NCBI RefSeq assembly: GCF_003402535.2
Contig: NZ_AP025172.1
Coordinates: forward strand, 620,001 to 684,000
Direction: 5' to 3'
DNA: 64,000 bases
DNA from: Cupriavidus sp. P-10
Lineage (GTDB): Bacteria; Pseudomonadota; Gammaproteobacteria; Burkholderiales; Burkholderiaceae
In this document: piece after piece, positions 26,529-34,936 of the stretch
Layout of the letters: the number at the start of each line of letters is the position of its first letter
Position numbering within the stretch: the first letter of the stretch is position 1
Notes under the pieces: model-generated
Databases searched by the model: none
What the model was told of the DNA's origin: nothing
The model's input: the letters and a program-made list of their open reading frames with translations, nothing else
Program-made: the position numbers and the translations under genes

Positions 26529-27653
26529 CTATCGCAACGGTATCGGGCTGGATGTGGACAGGGCAAGCGTCCGATTTGCGTCATGGGGTGCGGCTTCACC
26601 TGGTCTGCGCCATTCGGTCTGGCACGCGCGTGGCAAGAATTGAAGGTCTCGTGGATCTTGAGCGACCGCTTGGGCTATGTCGCCATCTGCTCCAAGCTGT
26701 GGCGTCGACGGTGCCATGTAGCTCGCGATCAGATACACCGGTCGTCGCTTGGTTTCGTTGAAAAGACGACCAACATACTCCCCAAGCACACCAAGAAAGA
26801 CAAGCTGCAGACCACTCAGCAGCAGCATGGCGGTCATCATTGAGGGATACCCCCGGACAGGATCCCCGAATAATAAGGTCTTAGCCACGATAAACAATGC
26901 CATGGCGAACGACGGAATTGCCACCAAAAGACCAATCGAGGTCGCAAGCTTCAAGGGCACTGTGGAGAATGAAGTGACGCCGTCAATTGCGAACCGAAGT
27001 AGCTTCCGATAGTTGAATTTCGTTTGGCCCAGTGCTCTCGCGTCCCGTCGATAGTAGACAGCAGCCTGACTGAAACCGATCCATGAGTAGAGCCCCTTCA
27101 TGAATCGGTGTTGCTCCCGAAGTTGGCAGAGTGCAGATACGGCTCGTCGGCTCATTACCCGGAAGTCGCCGGTGTCAGCGGGTATATCTGTTTCGCTCAG
27201 CCGACCCATCATTCGATAGAACCAATGCGCTGTGAGCTTCTTCAGGACTGTTTCACCATCACGCGAAGTTCGCGTTGCGTAGACAACATCGAACCCCTCG
27301 CGCCATTTCTCAATAAGAGATGGAATCAGTTCAGGTGGATCCTGCAGATCGGCATCAATAACCACCACGGCGTCGCCACGCGACACATCCAGGCCCGCTG
27401 TCAGTGCGGCTTCCTTGCCAAAGTTGCGGCTAAGTTCGAGCACGCCCACCCGTTCATCGCCGGCCTTGAGCTGCTGCAGGATTGCAAGCGATTGATCTCG
27501 GCTGCCGTCGTCGACATAGATGATTTCGTAGTCTAACGACAGGTTGGCCATCACATGACAAAGCCGAGCGTGGAACTGTTGAAGGACGGCCTCTTCATTA
27601 AAGATCGGCACAACCACCGACATTGTCTTTGGTAGCGGGCTAGGTGTACTCAT
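26529..27653 (-). CDS. GtrB/ArnC-like undecaprenyl-phosphate glycosyltransferase
   Basis: A 374-residue GT2 enzyme: catalytic domain with VVVPIFNEEAVL, the DDGSRD motif and the DADLQDPPELIP acidic motif, followed by two membrane helices at about residues 225-300. It should transfer a sugar from a nucleotide donor to undecaprenyl phosphate on the cytoplasmic face. The last 60 residues extend beyond the usual family end and are low-complexity. The start at 27653 overlaps the gtrA stop (ATGA). It is the last gene of the three-gene operon. Confidence 0.85.
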   Translation of the reverse strand: MSTPSPLPKTMSVVVPIFNEEAVLQQFHARLCHVMANLSLDYEIIYVDDGSRDQSLAILQQLKAGDERVGVLELSRNFGKEAALTAGLDVSRGDAVVVIDADLQDPPELIPSLIEKWREGFDVVYATRTSRDGETVLKKLTAHWFYRMMGRLSETDIPADTGDFRVMSRRAVSALCQLREQHRFMKGLYSWIGFSQAAVYYRRDARALGQTKFNYRKLLRFAIDGVTSFSTVPLKLATSIGLLVAIPSFAMALFIVAKTLLFGDPVRGYPSMMTAMLLLSGLQLVFLGVLGEYVGRLFNETKRRPVYLIASYMAPSTPQLGADGDIAQAVAQDPRDLQFLPRACQTEWRRPGEAAPHDANRTLALSTSSPIPLR

Positions 27654-28021
27654 CGCACCTCTCCATGGATGAACGTCCAGTTTGTATGTAGCGCATAGTT
27701 GATCACCATCACTAGTAGCGTGGACGAGATTTGCGCAAGTAGGTAGTGGAGGCCAAGCGAAAGTCCAAGCCACACAAAGACCGAGTTAAGAGCGAAGGCG
27801 ACGGAGGCTACCGCTAGGAATCTACCGAGTCGGGAACCTCGCCGCTCACCTTGTGCGAACACCCACCGGCTGCTCAGCCGGTAGTGGGTAACCATCCCTG
27901 CAACGCTGCCTACGACAGAGCTCAAGAGTGTGGCCGCGCCGTAGTGCACAAGCGTTATCAACGTCAAATAGTGCACCGCGGTTGCCGAGGCGCCGGCTAC
28001 GATAAAGCGGGCAAATCTCAT
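27650..28021 (-). CDS. GtrA-like membrane flippase
   Basis: A 123-residue protein with four predicted membrane helices and the GtrA pattern (FARFIVAGASATAVHYLT, then NYALHTNWTF). GtrA proteins are thought to flip undecaprenyl-phosphate sugars across the inner membrane. Its start overlaps the stop of the upstream glycosyltransferase and its stop overlaps the GtrB start, giving tight translational coupling. Confidence 0.85.
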   Translation of the reverse strand: MRFARFIVAGASATAVHYLTLITLVHYGAATLLSSVVGSVAGMVTHYRLSSRWVFAQGERRGSRLGRFLAVASVAFALNSVFVWLGLSLGLHYLLAQISSTLLVMVINYALHTNWTFIHGEVR

Positions 28022-29643
28022 TGCCGCTGAACCAGGACGTTGGCGCCATTGCGACTGAGTTGGGTCGTCTCGTTACCTAACCTAGGCTGTAGCCGCTGGA
28101 ATGTCTCCGTCCGCATCACTGCGAGCTTGTGACCAGACGACTTCCACCGTTCGACGAAGGCGTCCTCATTCGGAATCCACTTGGTTGGCTCCGCGTCAAA
28201 TCCCATGTCCAACTCGGATCTGGCACCCACAATCACGGGCGTCATTTCCGAGTAGAATGCGAGCCCCCTGTCTATTTGCCCCACGTTGAAGAACTCAGTG
28301 TCACTGCGGGACGCGGCCTTGGCCTGCAGGCCAATTGGCTTGATGGTCAAGGATTCAAAGGCTTGAGACGCCATCAGTCCGGCCTGAAGGCTGGCTAGTG
28401 TTGCGAGGGATGCGATGGTATGCGCGCGAAGCGGCCGCCCACGCAGGGCAGTCGCGAAGGATATGAGACCGCCAATCACCAGAATGAGCATTGTGATGCC
28501 TCCCCAATAGTGAAGCAAACTGGGGTCGCTCAGGTCCCGCTTCAGAAGTAGGGCGGACAGAGTGGGGTGCCACAAGAGAAGTCCGATCGCAGCGCCCAGA
28601 ACAGGCATGCTCAAAAAACTCATTCCCAATGTCGACGGCGCTGCCGACATCGCACCTTGCGCAATCAACACCGCGAGTGGTGGGAACGCAGGGAGAATAT
28701 AGAGGGGCAGCTTGGACTTGGAGAGCGAGAAGAACACGAGGACAACCAGTACCCATAACGAAAGAAACAGCCGGCTGTCGAATGACCGGGAGATTCGCGC
28801 ATATCGCGGGTCCAACGCAAATGTCCAAGGCAGTAGTCCAGCAAATGGAAGCACTCCGGCTAAAGTGACGGCAACGAAAAACCAGAAGGGCTTATCTCGC
28901 TCATGGATCGCGGACGAAAATCTCGCGAAGTGCTCATGAATGAAGAAGTAATTCAGGAACTCCGGGTTGCGCAGAGAAACCATGACAAGCCATGGCGTGG
29001 AGACAAGCAGGGCGAGCAGACTCCAGCGCCAGAACTTGGTGCTCAGGAAACGTGCATACTGTCGAGTTAGGCAGGCATACACCAGTAGGGTTGCAGCGGG
29101 CAACACGACTGCGATTAGTCCCTTGGCAAGGAAGGCCAACCCCACAAGCAACCAAACCACGGGATACAATCGCGAGTTACGCTTCTGGAATGCCACAGCG
29201 AATATCAGCACAGCGCTTCCGAGCATTGCCCCCACGCCAATGTCCGTGGTCGTAAGGTTGGAGCCGAGAATCCAAAGTGGCGCGCCAGTCAGAGCCAGTG
29301 CCGCAGCGAACCCAATTTGACTCCCATACAGAGATCGTGCCGCCCACCAGGCGACTAGCGCACCAAAAAGTCCTACTAGGGCGCTCCAGGCGCGTGCCGT
29401 CCATTCGGAGGGGCCGAAGAGTTCGTATGCGCTAGCCGTAGCCCAATATTGCAAGGGCGGCTTGTCAAAGAACTTAATGCCATTCAGCCGTGGTGTGACC
29501 CAGTCCCCTGAGACGTACATCTCACGCGGAACCTCAGCGTATCGGCCCTCATCGGGTTCGTACAACGGACGAATTGAAAGTGTGGCGATCCATAGCACTA
29601 ATGCGAGGCCGATGGCCAGTGCCAGGGTTATCTGTCGCTTCAC
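28018..29643 (-). CDS. GT39/ArnT-like membrane glycosyltransferase
   Basis: A 541-residue protein with many membrane helices and an early periplasmic loop holding RPLYEPDEGRYAEVPREM, the Asp-Glu motif of ArnT and other GT39/PMT enzymes. It should transfer a sugar from an undecaprenyl-phosphate carrier to lipid A or another envelope acceptor. With GtrA and GtrB it makes a complete path: charging the carrier, flipping, and final transfer. If the sugar is aminoarabinose it would lower the surface charge and alter binding of cations and polymyxin; the sugar itself is not shown by the sequence. It is the first gene of the operon. Confidence 0.88.
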   Translation of the reverse strand: MKRQITLALAIGLALVLWIATLSIRPLYEPDEGRYAEVPREMYVSGDWVTPRLNGIKFFDKPPLQYWATASAYELFGPSEWTARAWSALVGLFGALVAWWAARSLYGSQIGFAAALALTGAPLWILGSNLTTTDIGVGAMLGSAVLIFAVAFQKRNSRLYPVVWLLVGLAFLAKGLIAVVLPAATLLVYACLTRQYARFLSTKFWRWSLLALLVSTPWLVMVSLRNPEFLNYFFIHEHFARFSSAIHERDKPFWFFVAVTLAGVLPFAGLLPWTFALDPRYARISRSFDSRLFLSLWVLVVLVFFSLSKSKLPLYILPAFPPLAVLIAQGAMSAAPSTLGMSFLSMPVLGAAIGLLLWHPTLSALLLKRDLSDPSLLHYWGGITMLILVIGGLISFATALRGRPLRAHTIASLATLASLQAGLMASQAFESLTIKPIGLQAKAASRSDTEFFNVGQIDRGLAFYSEMTPVIVGARSELDMGFDAEPTKWIPNEDAFVERWKSSGHKLAVMRTETFQRLQPRLGNETTQLSRNGANVLVQRQ

Positions 29644-30229
29644 GGGTCCGACCTTTTTGCTGTGGGACGAAAGCTACTACGGATCATCGTCAAGTACTTC
29701 CAGCTTTGTCCAGATGAAGAGAGAGTCGGGAGTCGTCCTTGAGTGTGGCGTAGACTCGCTCCGGCTAGGATTCGAGTACACGCGCCAATATTAGAGGCTA
29801 AGTACCAAAGCTTCCTTGACCCCGTTGCCACGAGGCAATGAGCGCCCATGGCTCAGCCACAAGTCGTCGATCACCCCGCAAGCGCGCGTGTTCAATGGCA
29901 CTCGAGCACCGGAATTGTAGAGTTCGGTCCTGTCGGGAGCATTACGAGATGGTTACGGAGGGCTTGGTTATGCAAGATCAATTGGGAGGTCGTGTGACCA
30001 TTGCTTGTGAATTGCAGGTCCGTTGCAATTATGTAATCGAACTTACACGTGCTTCGACTCTGCTGTGGGCATCGACGTGCATTGCGCACCATTCTGGTAG
30101 TAATAAGCTCTGTCGTTCTAGTCGAAACGAGAAGAGCCGTTACAAGCACTAACAATTGTTTAGGAATTCGGATACTCATTGAGATGGCGAAGTCGTATGA
30201 TCGTTTCCCCAATACACAAGGAGAGATAC
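29644..30229. other. Intergenic region upstream of divergent genes
   Basis: About 590 bp with no supported gene. It must contain the promoter of the minus-strand glycosyltransferase operon and, near 30130-30210, A+T-rich sequence in front of the small exported gene. No strong repeat was seen. Confidence 0.5.
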
Positions 30230-30514
30230 ATGACGAAGCTTCCAATCCTGGTTGGCGCGGCGCTAGCTATAGGCTTTACCAACGCGAGTGCGCAGACACA
30301 TGGCTACGCGCCTGATGGACATCGCCGCGCACCGGCTCCTGGGGCGGTGCATATCATGCCCGCGGTTGCGGTGGTGCAAAATTCGCACCCGACTTATGGG
30401 CATGGTCCTGCGTTGCGCGCGTCGCATGGTAAGCCGCGGCACGGTAGCGAACATCGACGAGGTGAGCCCGAACGTGGTCGTCACGATGCCGCATACGAGG
30501 CTCGCGGTCACTAA
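30230..30514 (+). CDS. Small exported His/Pro/Arg-rich protein
   Basis: A 94-residue protein with a signal peptide (cleavage after NASA expected) and a mature part rich in His, Gly, Pro and Arg, for example THGYAPDGHRRAPAPGA and a tail of charged residues. AAGGAGA seven bases upstream sets the start at 30230. The composition suggests a disordered periplasmic protein able to bind metal; no family is recognised. Confidence 0.6.
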   Translation: MTKLPILVGAALAIGFTNASAQTHGYAPDGHRRAPAPGAVHIMPAVAVVQNSHPTYGHGPALRASHGKPRHGSEHRRGEPERGRHDAAYEARGH

Positions 30515-30630
30515 AGCAGGTGTTCTCTGTGGTAATGAATGGCACGCTGGCGGCTATAGCGCCAGCGTTGGAAGTGCATGAGAGCGTGACTCGTATGCTT
30601 GATTCTCTGCCGTCGTCTGCGACACTATCA

Positions 30631-30957
30631 TCAGCGGCTTCCATGACCGATGCCTGCGCCACGCGCGTGACCAGGTGACGGTCCGTAGTCACGACGCGGC
30701 GGGTAACCGTGATAGCTGGGCGGTCCAAAATATACACCGGGACGAACCAACACCGGCGGCGGGCCGTAGTAGACGGGTGCCGGCTCATACAGCGGTCGCG
30801 GAGCACCATAGATAGGAGGTGGCGGCGCAAACTGCGGAGCGCCAACCACTGCGCTTGGCGCACCGATCACTGGGGCCACGTCGGCGCGGGCCATAGCGGC
30901 CGCCGACAGCAGTGCGTTGGCAGCGCACATTCCCGCGAGCAACCAATGCCTAGTCAT
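30631..30957 (-). CDS. Small exported Pro/Tyr/Gly-rich protein
   Basis: A 108-residue protein with a signal peptide (cleavage near ARA-D) and a mature region of Pro-, Tyr- and Gly-rich repeats such as PPPPIYGAPRPLYEPAPVYY, similar in style to YXWGXW- or PXXP-rich periplasmic proteins of Burkholderiales. AAGGAGG lies upstream; the second of two adjacent ATG codons (30957) has the better spacing. It converges with the small exported gene at 30230. Function unknown. Confidence 0.6.
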   Translation of the reverse strand: MTRHWLLAGMCAANALLSAAAMARADVAPVIGAPSAVVGAPQFAPPPPIYGAPRPLYEPAPVYYGPPPVLVRPGVYFGPPSYHGYPPRRDYGPSPGHARGAGIGHGSR

Positions 30958-31339
30958 CATTCCTCCTTCGAGGTATGTATCTCGATGACTCAATTTTAGG
31001 ACGTCACCATTCCCACTGTGAATCGACTCACCATTTGTTGTCGCGATGTCCGAACTACTGGGCTGACAATTCCGTGATTCATTACAAACGAATTGCATAA
31101 TTTCGGCAATTTTGCAATCCGCTGGAAACGGCTTAGTCTTGGTGATCTACGAAAAATTATAACCCGGCAACGATTGAGTTAAGTGAAGCGCGAATTGACG
31201 AAACATTACAGTTTAGCAATCATTGTCACATGCGAGGTATAGGCTACAAAGTTCGTGCTCTATATATGTTACCTCGCGTTTAATCTCAAGGCGGCTTGCC
31301 AGCCTACCGAAGCAGTGATAACGCAAACGATTGATTTGT
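30958..31339. other. A+T-rich intergenic region
   Basis: It holds the promoter of the minus-strand exported gene and, at 31205, the ATTACA-type promoter in front of the czcN remnant. No gene is supported. Confidence 0.5.
31205..31259 (+). promoter_or_regulatory. ATTACA-type promoter of the czcN remnant
   Basis: ATTACAGTTTAGCAAT followed, 38 bases after the start of the motif, by GCTACAAAGTTCG. The intact czcN at 40610 has ATTACAGTTTTGCAACAAT with GCTATAAAATTCG at exactly the same 38-base offset. The conserved spacing suggests an upstream regulator site plus a core promoter element. Confidence 0.5.
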
Positions 31340-31348
31340 ACTTGGCGC

Positions 31349-32480
31349 GGCGTTGTTGCATAAATCAGATCTGAAAACAAAGGTTTCCCGTGCTGATGAG
31401 TTCAGGCGATGCGGACGGACTGCGGGCGTGCAAGGGCCACCATGCGGTTGAGTACGCCGACGCGGATCGCCACTTCGGCCGCCTGGGCCCCGACATCACG
31501 CGCCCACAAGCGATTACCCGTGAGTGTCTTGAGCCGGTACATCAAGTTCTCGACCAGCGAACGCCGGTGATAGCCGCTGGACGTCTTCCATTCGCGCCTG
31601 CCACTTCGGGCAATGGCGTCAATGGCCTCGTTGCGCCAGACCGCACCGGACGTGGTCTGCGGCCATGGCATCGCTCCCTCACGCGGCGGAATCGACGGTT
31701 GCGCGCCTCGCGCAGCAATCGCCGCGTGGCATTGCTTCGTGTCGTATGCGCCATCGCCACCGATAGTGTCGATTGGCGTATCGGTGGGGATTTGATCGAG
31801 CAACTCGGGCAACACGTCAGCGTCACCAACGTCCTGATGTGTCATCAAAGCTGCGCTTACCTGGCCGGTCTTGGCGTCCATCGCCAGATGCACCTTGCGC
31901 CAGGTGCGCCGCTTCAAGTAGCCGTGCTTGCGCACCTTCCACTCGCCCTCGCCGAATACCTTCAGGCCAGTGCTGTCGACCACCAGGTGCAGCGACTGAC
32001 TGGCGCTCTGCACCGGCAGCACCACGTTCAGATCCTGCGCGCGGCGACTCAGAGTCGTGTAGTTCGGGACTGGCAAATCGGCGAAGGCGAGCTTGCGAAG
32101 GCTATGTGCAAAGCCCTGCAGCGCACGCAACGGCAGACGGTACACCTGCTTGATTCCGAGCAGCATCTGAATCGCCGCGTCCGAGTAGACGTGTGGCCGG
32201 CCACGCCTGAGCGACGCCGCCTCGGGCGCTGCATTCATCACGCTTTCATCGATCCACATCGTGACGTCGCCTCTCGCGATCAAGCCTGCGTTGTACTTTG
32301 CCCAGTTCCTGACACGGTAGATCCCCTTTGGCTCTCCCCGCTTGTGTTCGTCCTTGCGCATCTCTCGGGCAAAAATCGAGAATCTACGCAGTTACCCGAA
32401 GAGTTAACAGGGGCGCCGCCCAGACCGTTGCGCGTAAACGTCAGGGCCCAGCCAGACACCCGGATTTATGCAACAACGCC
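31349..32480 (-). mobile_element. IS5-family element, IS903 group, complete
   Basis: A 1132-bp element with perfect 18-bp terminal inverted repeats GGCGTTGTTGCATAAATC at 31349-31366 and 32463-32480. It is flanked by the 9-bp target duplication ACTTGGCGC (31340-31348 and 32481-32489), the length made by IS903-group elements. It carries one intact transposase. Confidence 0.95.
31402..32361 (-). CDS. IS903-group transposase
   Basis: A 319-residue DDE transposase, apparently intact. Visible landmarks are the first catalytic Asp in LHLVVDSTGLKV, the second in IGGDGAYDT and the Glu region HRRSLVENLMYRLK (YREK-like motif). The WRKVHLAMDAKTGQ segment is typical of IS5-family enzymes. It fills most of the element and lies between perfect inverted repeats, so the element could still move. 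Confidence 0.93.
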   Translation of the reverse strand: MRKDEHKRGEPKGIYRVRNWAKYNAGLIARGDVTMWIDESVMNAAPEAASLRRGRPHVYSDAAIQMLLGIKQVYRLPLRALQGFAHSLRKLAFADLPVPNYTTLSRRAQDLNVVLPVQSASQSLHLVVDSTGLKVFGEGEWKVRKHGYLKRRTWRKVHLAMDAKTGQVSAALMTHQDVGDADVLPELLDQIPTDTPIDTIGGDGAYDTKQCHAAIAARGAQPSIPPREGAMPWPQTTSGAVWRNEAIDAIARSGRREWKTSSGYHRRSLVENLMYRLKTLTGNRLWARDVGAQAAEVAIRVGVLNRMVALARPQSVRIA

Positions 32481-32698
32481 ACTTGGCGCCATCGAATTAA
32501 AGCGCGCCGTCGGGTGGCTTTGGAAGTGCTTGCGGTACGACCGATGACAGCGGTACATGCAGCAGCCATAAGACCCACGGGGCGGCACAAGACGCTCAGA
32601 GCCAGATGGGCGACTAGGTCACTTTATTGCGAGGAAGTAATGATTCTGCAATCTTTCGTAAACATTGGAATCATCTCACCGTTTATCGGCCTCCGCCT

Positions 32699-33040
32699 TC
32701 AAACCGCGGCGTCACCGCGCTCCCCAGTCCGTATCCGGAGAATACTTTCGACGTTCACAACGGCGATCAACCCATCATGGCGATTCCCCGTATAGGCCGA
32801 CAGGCGAAGGGCGCTGATGATGTTATCCGAGTCTTCGTCGGCACAGAACATCATCACCGCGACTTGATTGTGTGCGTCGGGATTCCACTCAGCGCCGGTG
32901 AAAGCGTGATGGGGACCGGTGCCCCTTGGATGGCCACGCACACGAAACCAAGTGAAGCCAGGCAAGTGGCCGGCTTCATGTAGGGCCGTCTCAACGCTTT
33001 CCAGGCGGTGCGGAGGAATAATTGCGATAATTTGCTTCAT
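32699..33040 (-). CDS. P-II-like protein near the HME-RND operon
   Basis: A 113-residue protein of the P-II/CutA-like ferredoxin fold (MKQIIAIIPPHRLESVETAL, FTWFRVRGHPRGTG, then VAVMMFCADEDSDNIISAL and a C-terminal VVNVESILRIRTGE). The canonical T-loop residues of GlnB are not evident, so it belongs to the variant P-II-like proteins found next to metal-efflux and bicarbonate transport genes. GGGGGTG upstream of the ATG supports the start. It is transcribed away from the efflux operon that starts 548 bp downstream on the other strand. Ligand unknown. Confidence 0.75.
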   Translation of the reverse strand: MKQIIAIIPPHRLESVETALHEAGHLPGFTWFRVRGHPRGTGPHHAFTGAEWNPDAHNQVAVMMFCADEDSDNIISALRLSAYTGNRHDGLIAVVNVESILRIRTGERGDAAV

Positions 33041-33587
33041 GGCTACACCCCCTTTTTGGTGCGATTCTGTAAGAATTATTGGTCGCGAAATTTCATTTGT
33101 CCACGCGCAAGGCGCTACTAGCGCAGACGAAATGCATTGCTAGAAGCGGCGATTCGGCAGGCCCTCCATATCGACTTTGCTGGGAGCTGCTTTTCTACCC
33201 AGGATCGTGGCGCGTCGCAATGTGGCGCCCAGATCGACCTGCTGTGTCGGCGTTGTTCGCCATATATTTTTGCCCCATCCGATGTGGACCACCCAGGCAT
33301 CGCGGTCCATGCAGAAGTTGCCTCCCCCACCGTTGAGGACTAATCTTCACAGAGACTAGGACCGGTTTGTCTAAGTGGTCCGCGAAGGAAGTGAGGGCCA
33401 CGAATCGCCATTGGCGCGCCGGGCGCGTTCTACCCGTCTAGGCTGCGTTTGTGAACGGTATCCGCAGGCAGGCTGCGCTGAACAGTGGAAGCATGCCACC
33501 TTTCTGAGCCGCCAGGCCACGGCCTTTTGCGGCCTCATTTTTGGTGTCATTGCAGTCTTTCGAATCCATCGGCGATTTCGACAAAGC
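33041..33587. other. Region between the P-II-like gene and the second efflux operon
   Basis: The promoters of both divergent genes should lie here. On the minus strand two readable pieces in different frames (33195-33401 and about 33130-33345) form no recognisable protein and could be a frameshifted remnant. The long plus-strand frame from 33375 lacks a signal peptide until 33588. Confidence 0.4.
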
Positions 33588-34874
33588 ATGCTCTCGAACC
33601 CTGCTTCGCTGCGCAAACGGCTGACCTGCATCGTCGCCGCGCTCGTTTTATTGGTGGCAGCCCAGAGCATTTTCGCTATCGAACTTCCCCTTACCCTGGA
33701 ACAGGCTTGGCAAATCGCCGAAGACGCCAATCCAACGCTCAAGGCGGCACAAGCCAGCCTTGCCGCAGCGCAGGGACAAGTCACCGATAGCCGGGGCCTG
33801 CTCTGGAACAATCCTCACTTGAGCGCGGACGGCTTGCGCCGCATGGTTCCCAACCCCAGTGCAGGCGACGACACCCAGCGCGAATGGCGGGCACAAGTCA
33901 GTCAGCAGATTGAGATTGCAGGCCAACAAGGATACCGCCGGGCGGCGGCCGAGCAAGATCTGGCGGCGATTCAGGAGTCCGTGGAAGAAGCTCGTCGGCT
34001 GGTGCGGGCCGAAGTGGAGAAGCGGTTCGTTCGTGTGCTGAGCCTGCAAGTTCGCGTTGCTATGGAACAGGAACTAGTCACCCTGATCCGAGAGAATGTC
34101 AACATTGCAAGGAAACGGTTCGAGGCTGGCGAAGACACGAAGCTTGATCACAACCTTGCCGAGGTGGAACTGGGGCGCGCGATTAATCAATTGGAAGTGG
34201 CGCGGGAGCAGCTTTTGCGCGCCCGTGCCGAACTCGCTGCGATGCTGCAATTGCAGGCGGAGGCGCTTCCGGAGGTTGAAGGTTCTCTTTTCACCAATGG
34301 CCCGTCCCCATATACCCTTGAACGCCTTTTGGCGATGGCCTCGGACCGGCCACGACTGCGCGCGCTCGACCTTCGGGAACAGGCAGCCCGCAGTCGGCTT
34401 GGCCTGGAGCGCGCCGCGGCCTATCCGGACGTCACCGTAGGTCTCTTTGCCGGCCGCGAAGGTCCGGTTCAGGGACGCGAGCGAATTGTTGGTTTAAGCG
34501 TCTCGCTACCGCTGCCGCTGTTTCGCCGCAATGCAGCAGGCATCGGGCGAGCTGGCACAGAACTCACTCACGCCCAGATTGAAAGGCAGACCGTCATCCG
34601 CGATACACGCGCAAGCGTGATGACCCTATGGCAGCAGTTGGGGAGTGTGCATAAGCGGGTCAACAGACTGGAGGAGCTTGTCCTGCAGCGCCTGCGGGAA
34701 AACCAGCGTCTGTCCACGGCGGCTTACCGGGCAGGGGAGATAAGCCTCACGCAACTTCTTCTTGCGACGCGACAGGTGCTGGACACCCGTCGCGAGGTGC
34801 TGGAGGCCATGACCGAGTTGGCCCTGACCCGTGTTGAGCTAGAACAGACGGCAGGCTGGGTCGGGCCGCAATGA
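33588..34874 (+). CDS. CzcC-like outer-membrane efflux protein of the second HME-RND system
   Basis: A 428-residue TolC-type outer-membrane factor with a signal peptide (residues about 8-30, cleavage near IFA-I), then LPLTLEQAWQIAEDANPTL, the typical first helix of the family, and two efflux repeats ending in LLLATRQVLDTRREVLEAM. The open frame begins at 33375, but the first 71 codons are not protein-like and 33588 places the signal peptide correctly. It should form the outer-membrane channel for the following adaptor and pump. Confidence 0.87.
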   Translation: MLSNPASLRKRLTCIVAALVLLVAAQSIFAIELPLTLEQAWQIAEDANPTLKAAQASLAAAQGQVTDSRGLLWNNPHLSADGLRRMVPNPSAGDDTQREWRAQVSQQIEIAGQQGYRRAAAEQDLAAIQESVEEARRLVRAEVEKRFVRVLSLQVRVAMEQELVTLIRENVNIARKRFEAGEDTKLDHNLAEVELGRAINQLEVAREQLLRARAELAAMLQLQAEALPEVEGSLFTNGPSPYTLERLLAMASDRPRLRALDLREQAARSRLGLERAAAYPDVTVGLFAGREGPVQGRERIVGLSVSLPLPLFRRNAAGIGRAGTELTHAQIERQTVIRDTRASVMTLWQQLGSVHKRVNRLEELVLQRLRENQRLSTAAYRAGEISLTQLLLATRQVLDTRREVLEAMTELALTRVELEQTAGWVGPQ

Positions 34875-34936
34875 AGCTTCCGGTCGGCTATAGCAGCAAG
34901 AACTACTTGAGGAATCTTTGCCTCGAAGGCTCAAGC

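Larger units (their letters stand above)
31300..32560 (+). pseudogene. czcN remnant split by an IS903-group element
   Basis: The sequence CGCAAACGATTGATTTGTAC before the element and CATCGAATTAAAGCGCGCCG after it match the start of the intact czcN (reading QTIDAYLTRHRIG) when the element and one target duplicate are removed. A two-base deletion shifts the frame at the join, and homology fades after about 32560. Only the N-terminal part remains. Confidence 0.7.

Noticed and set aside
31390..32547. 385-residue plus-strand frame opposite the IS903-group transposase
   Set aside because: It crosses both inverted repeats of the element and lacks motifs; the minus-strand transposase explains the open frame.
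33130..33401. Frameshifted minus-strand gene upstream of the second efflux operon
   Set aside because: Two readable pieces in different frames, but no recognisable family and no start or ribosome site.
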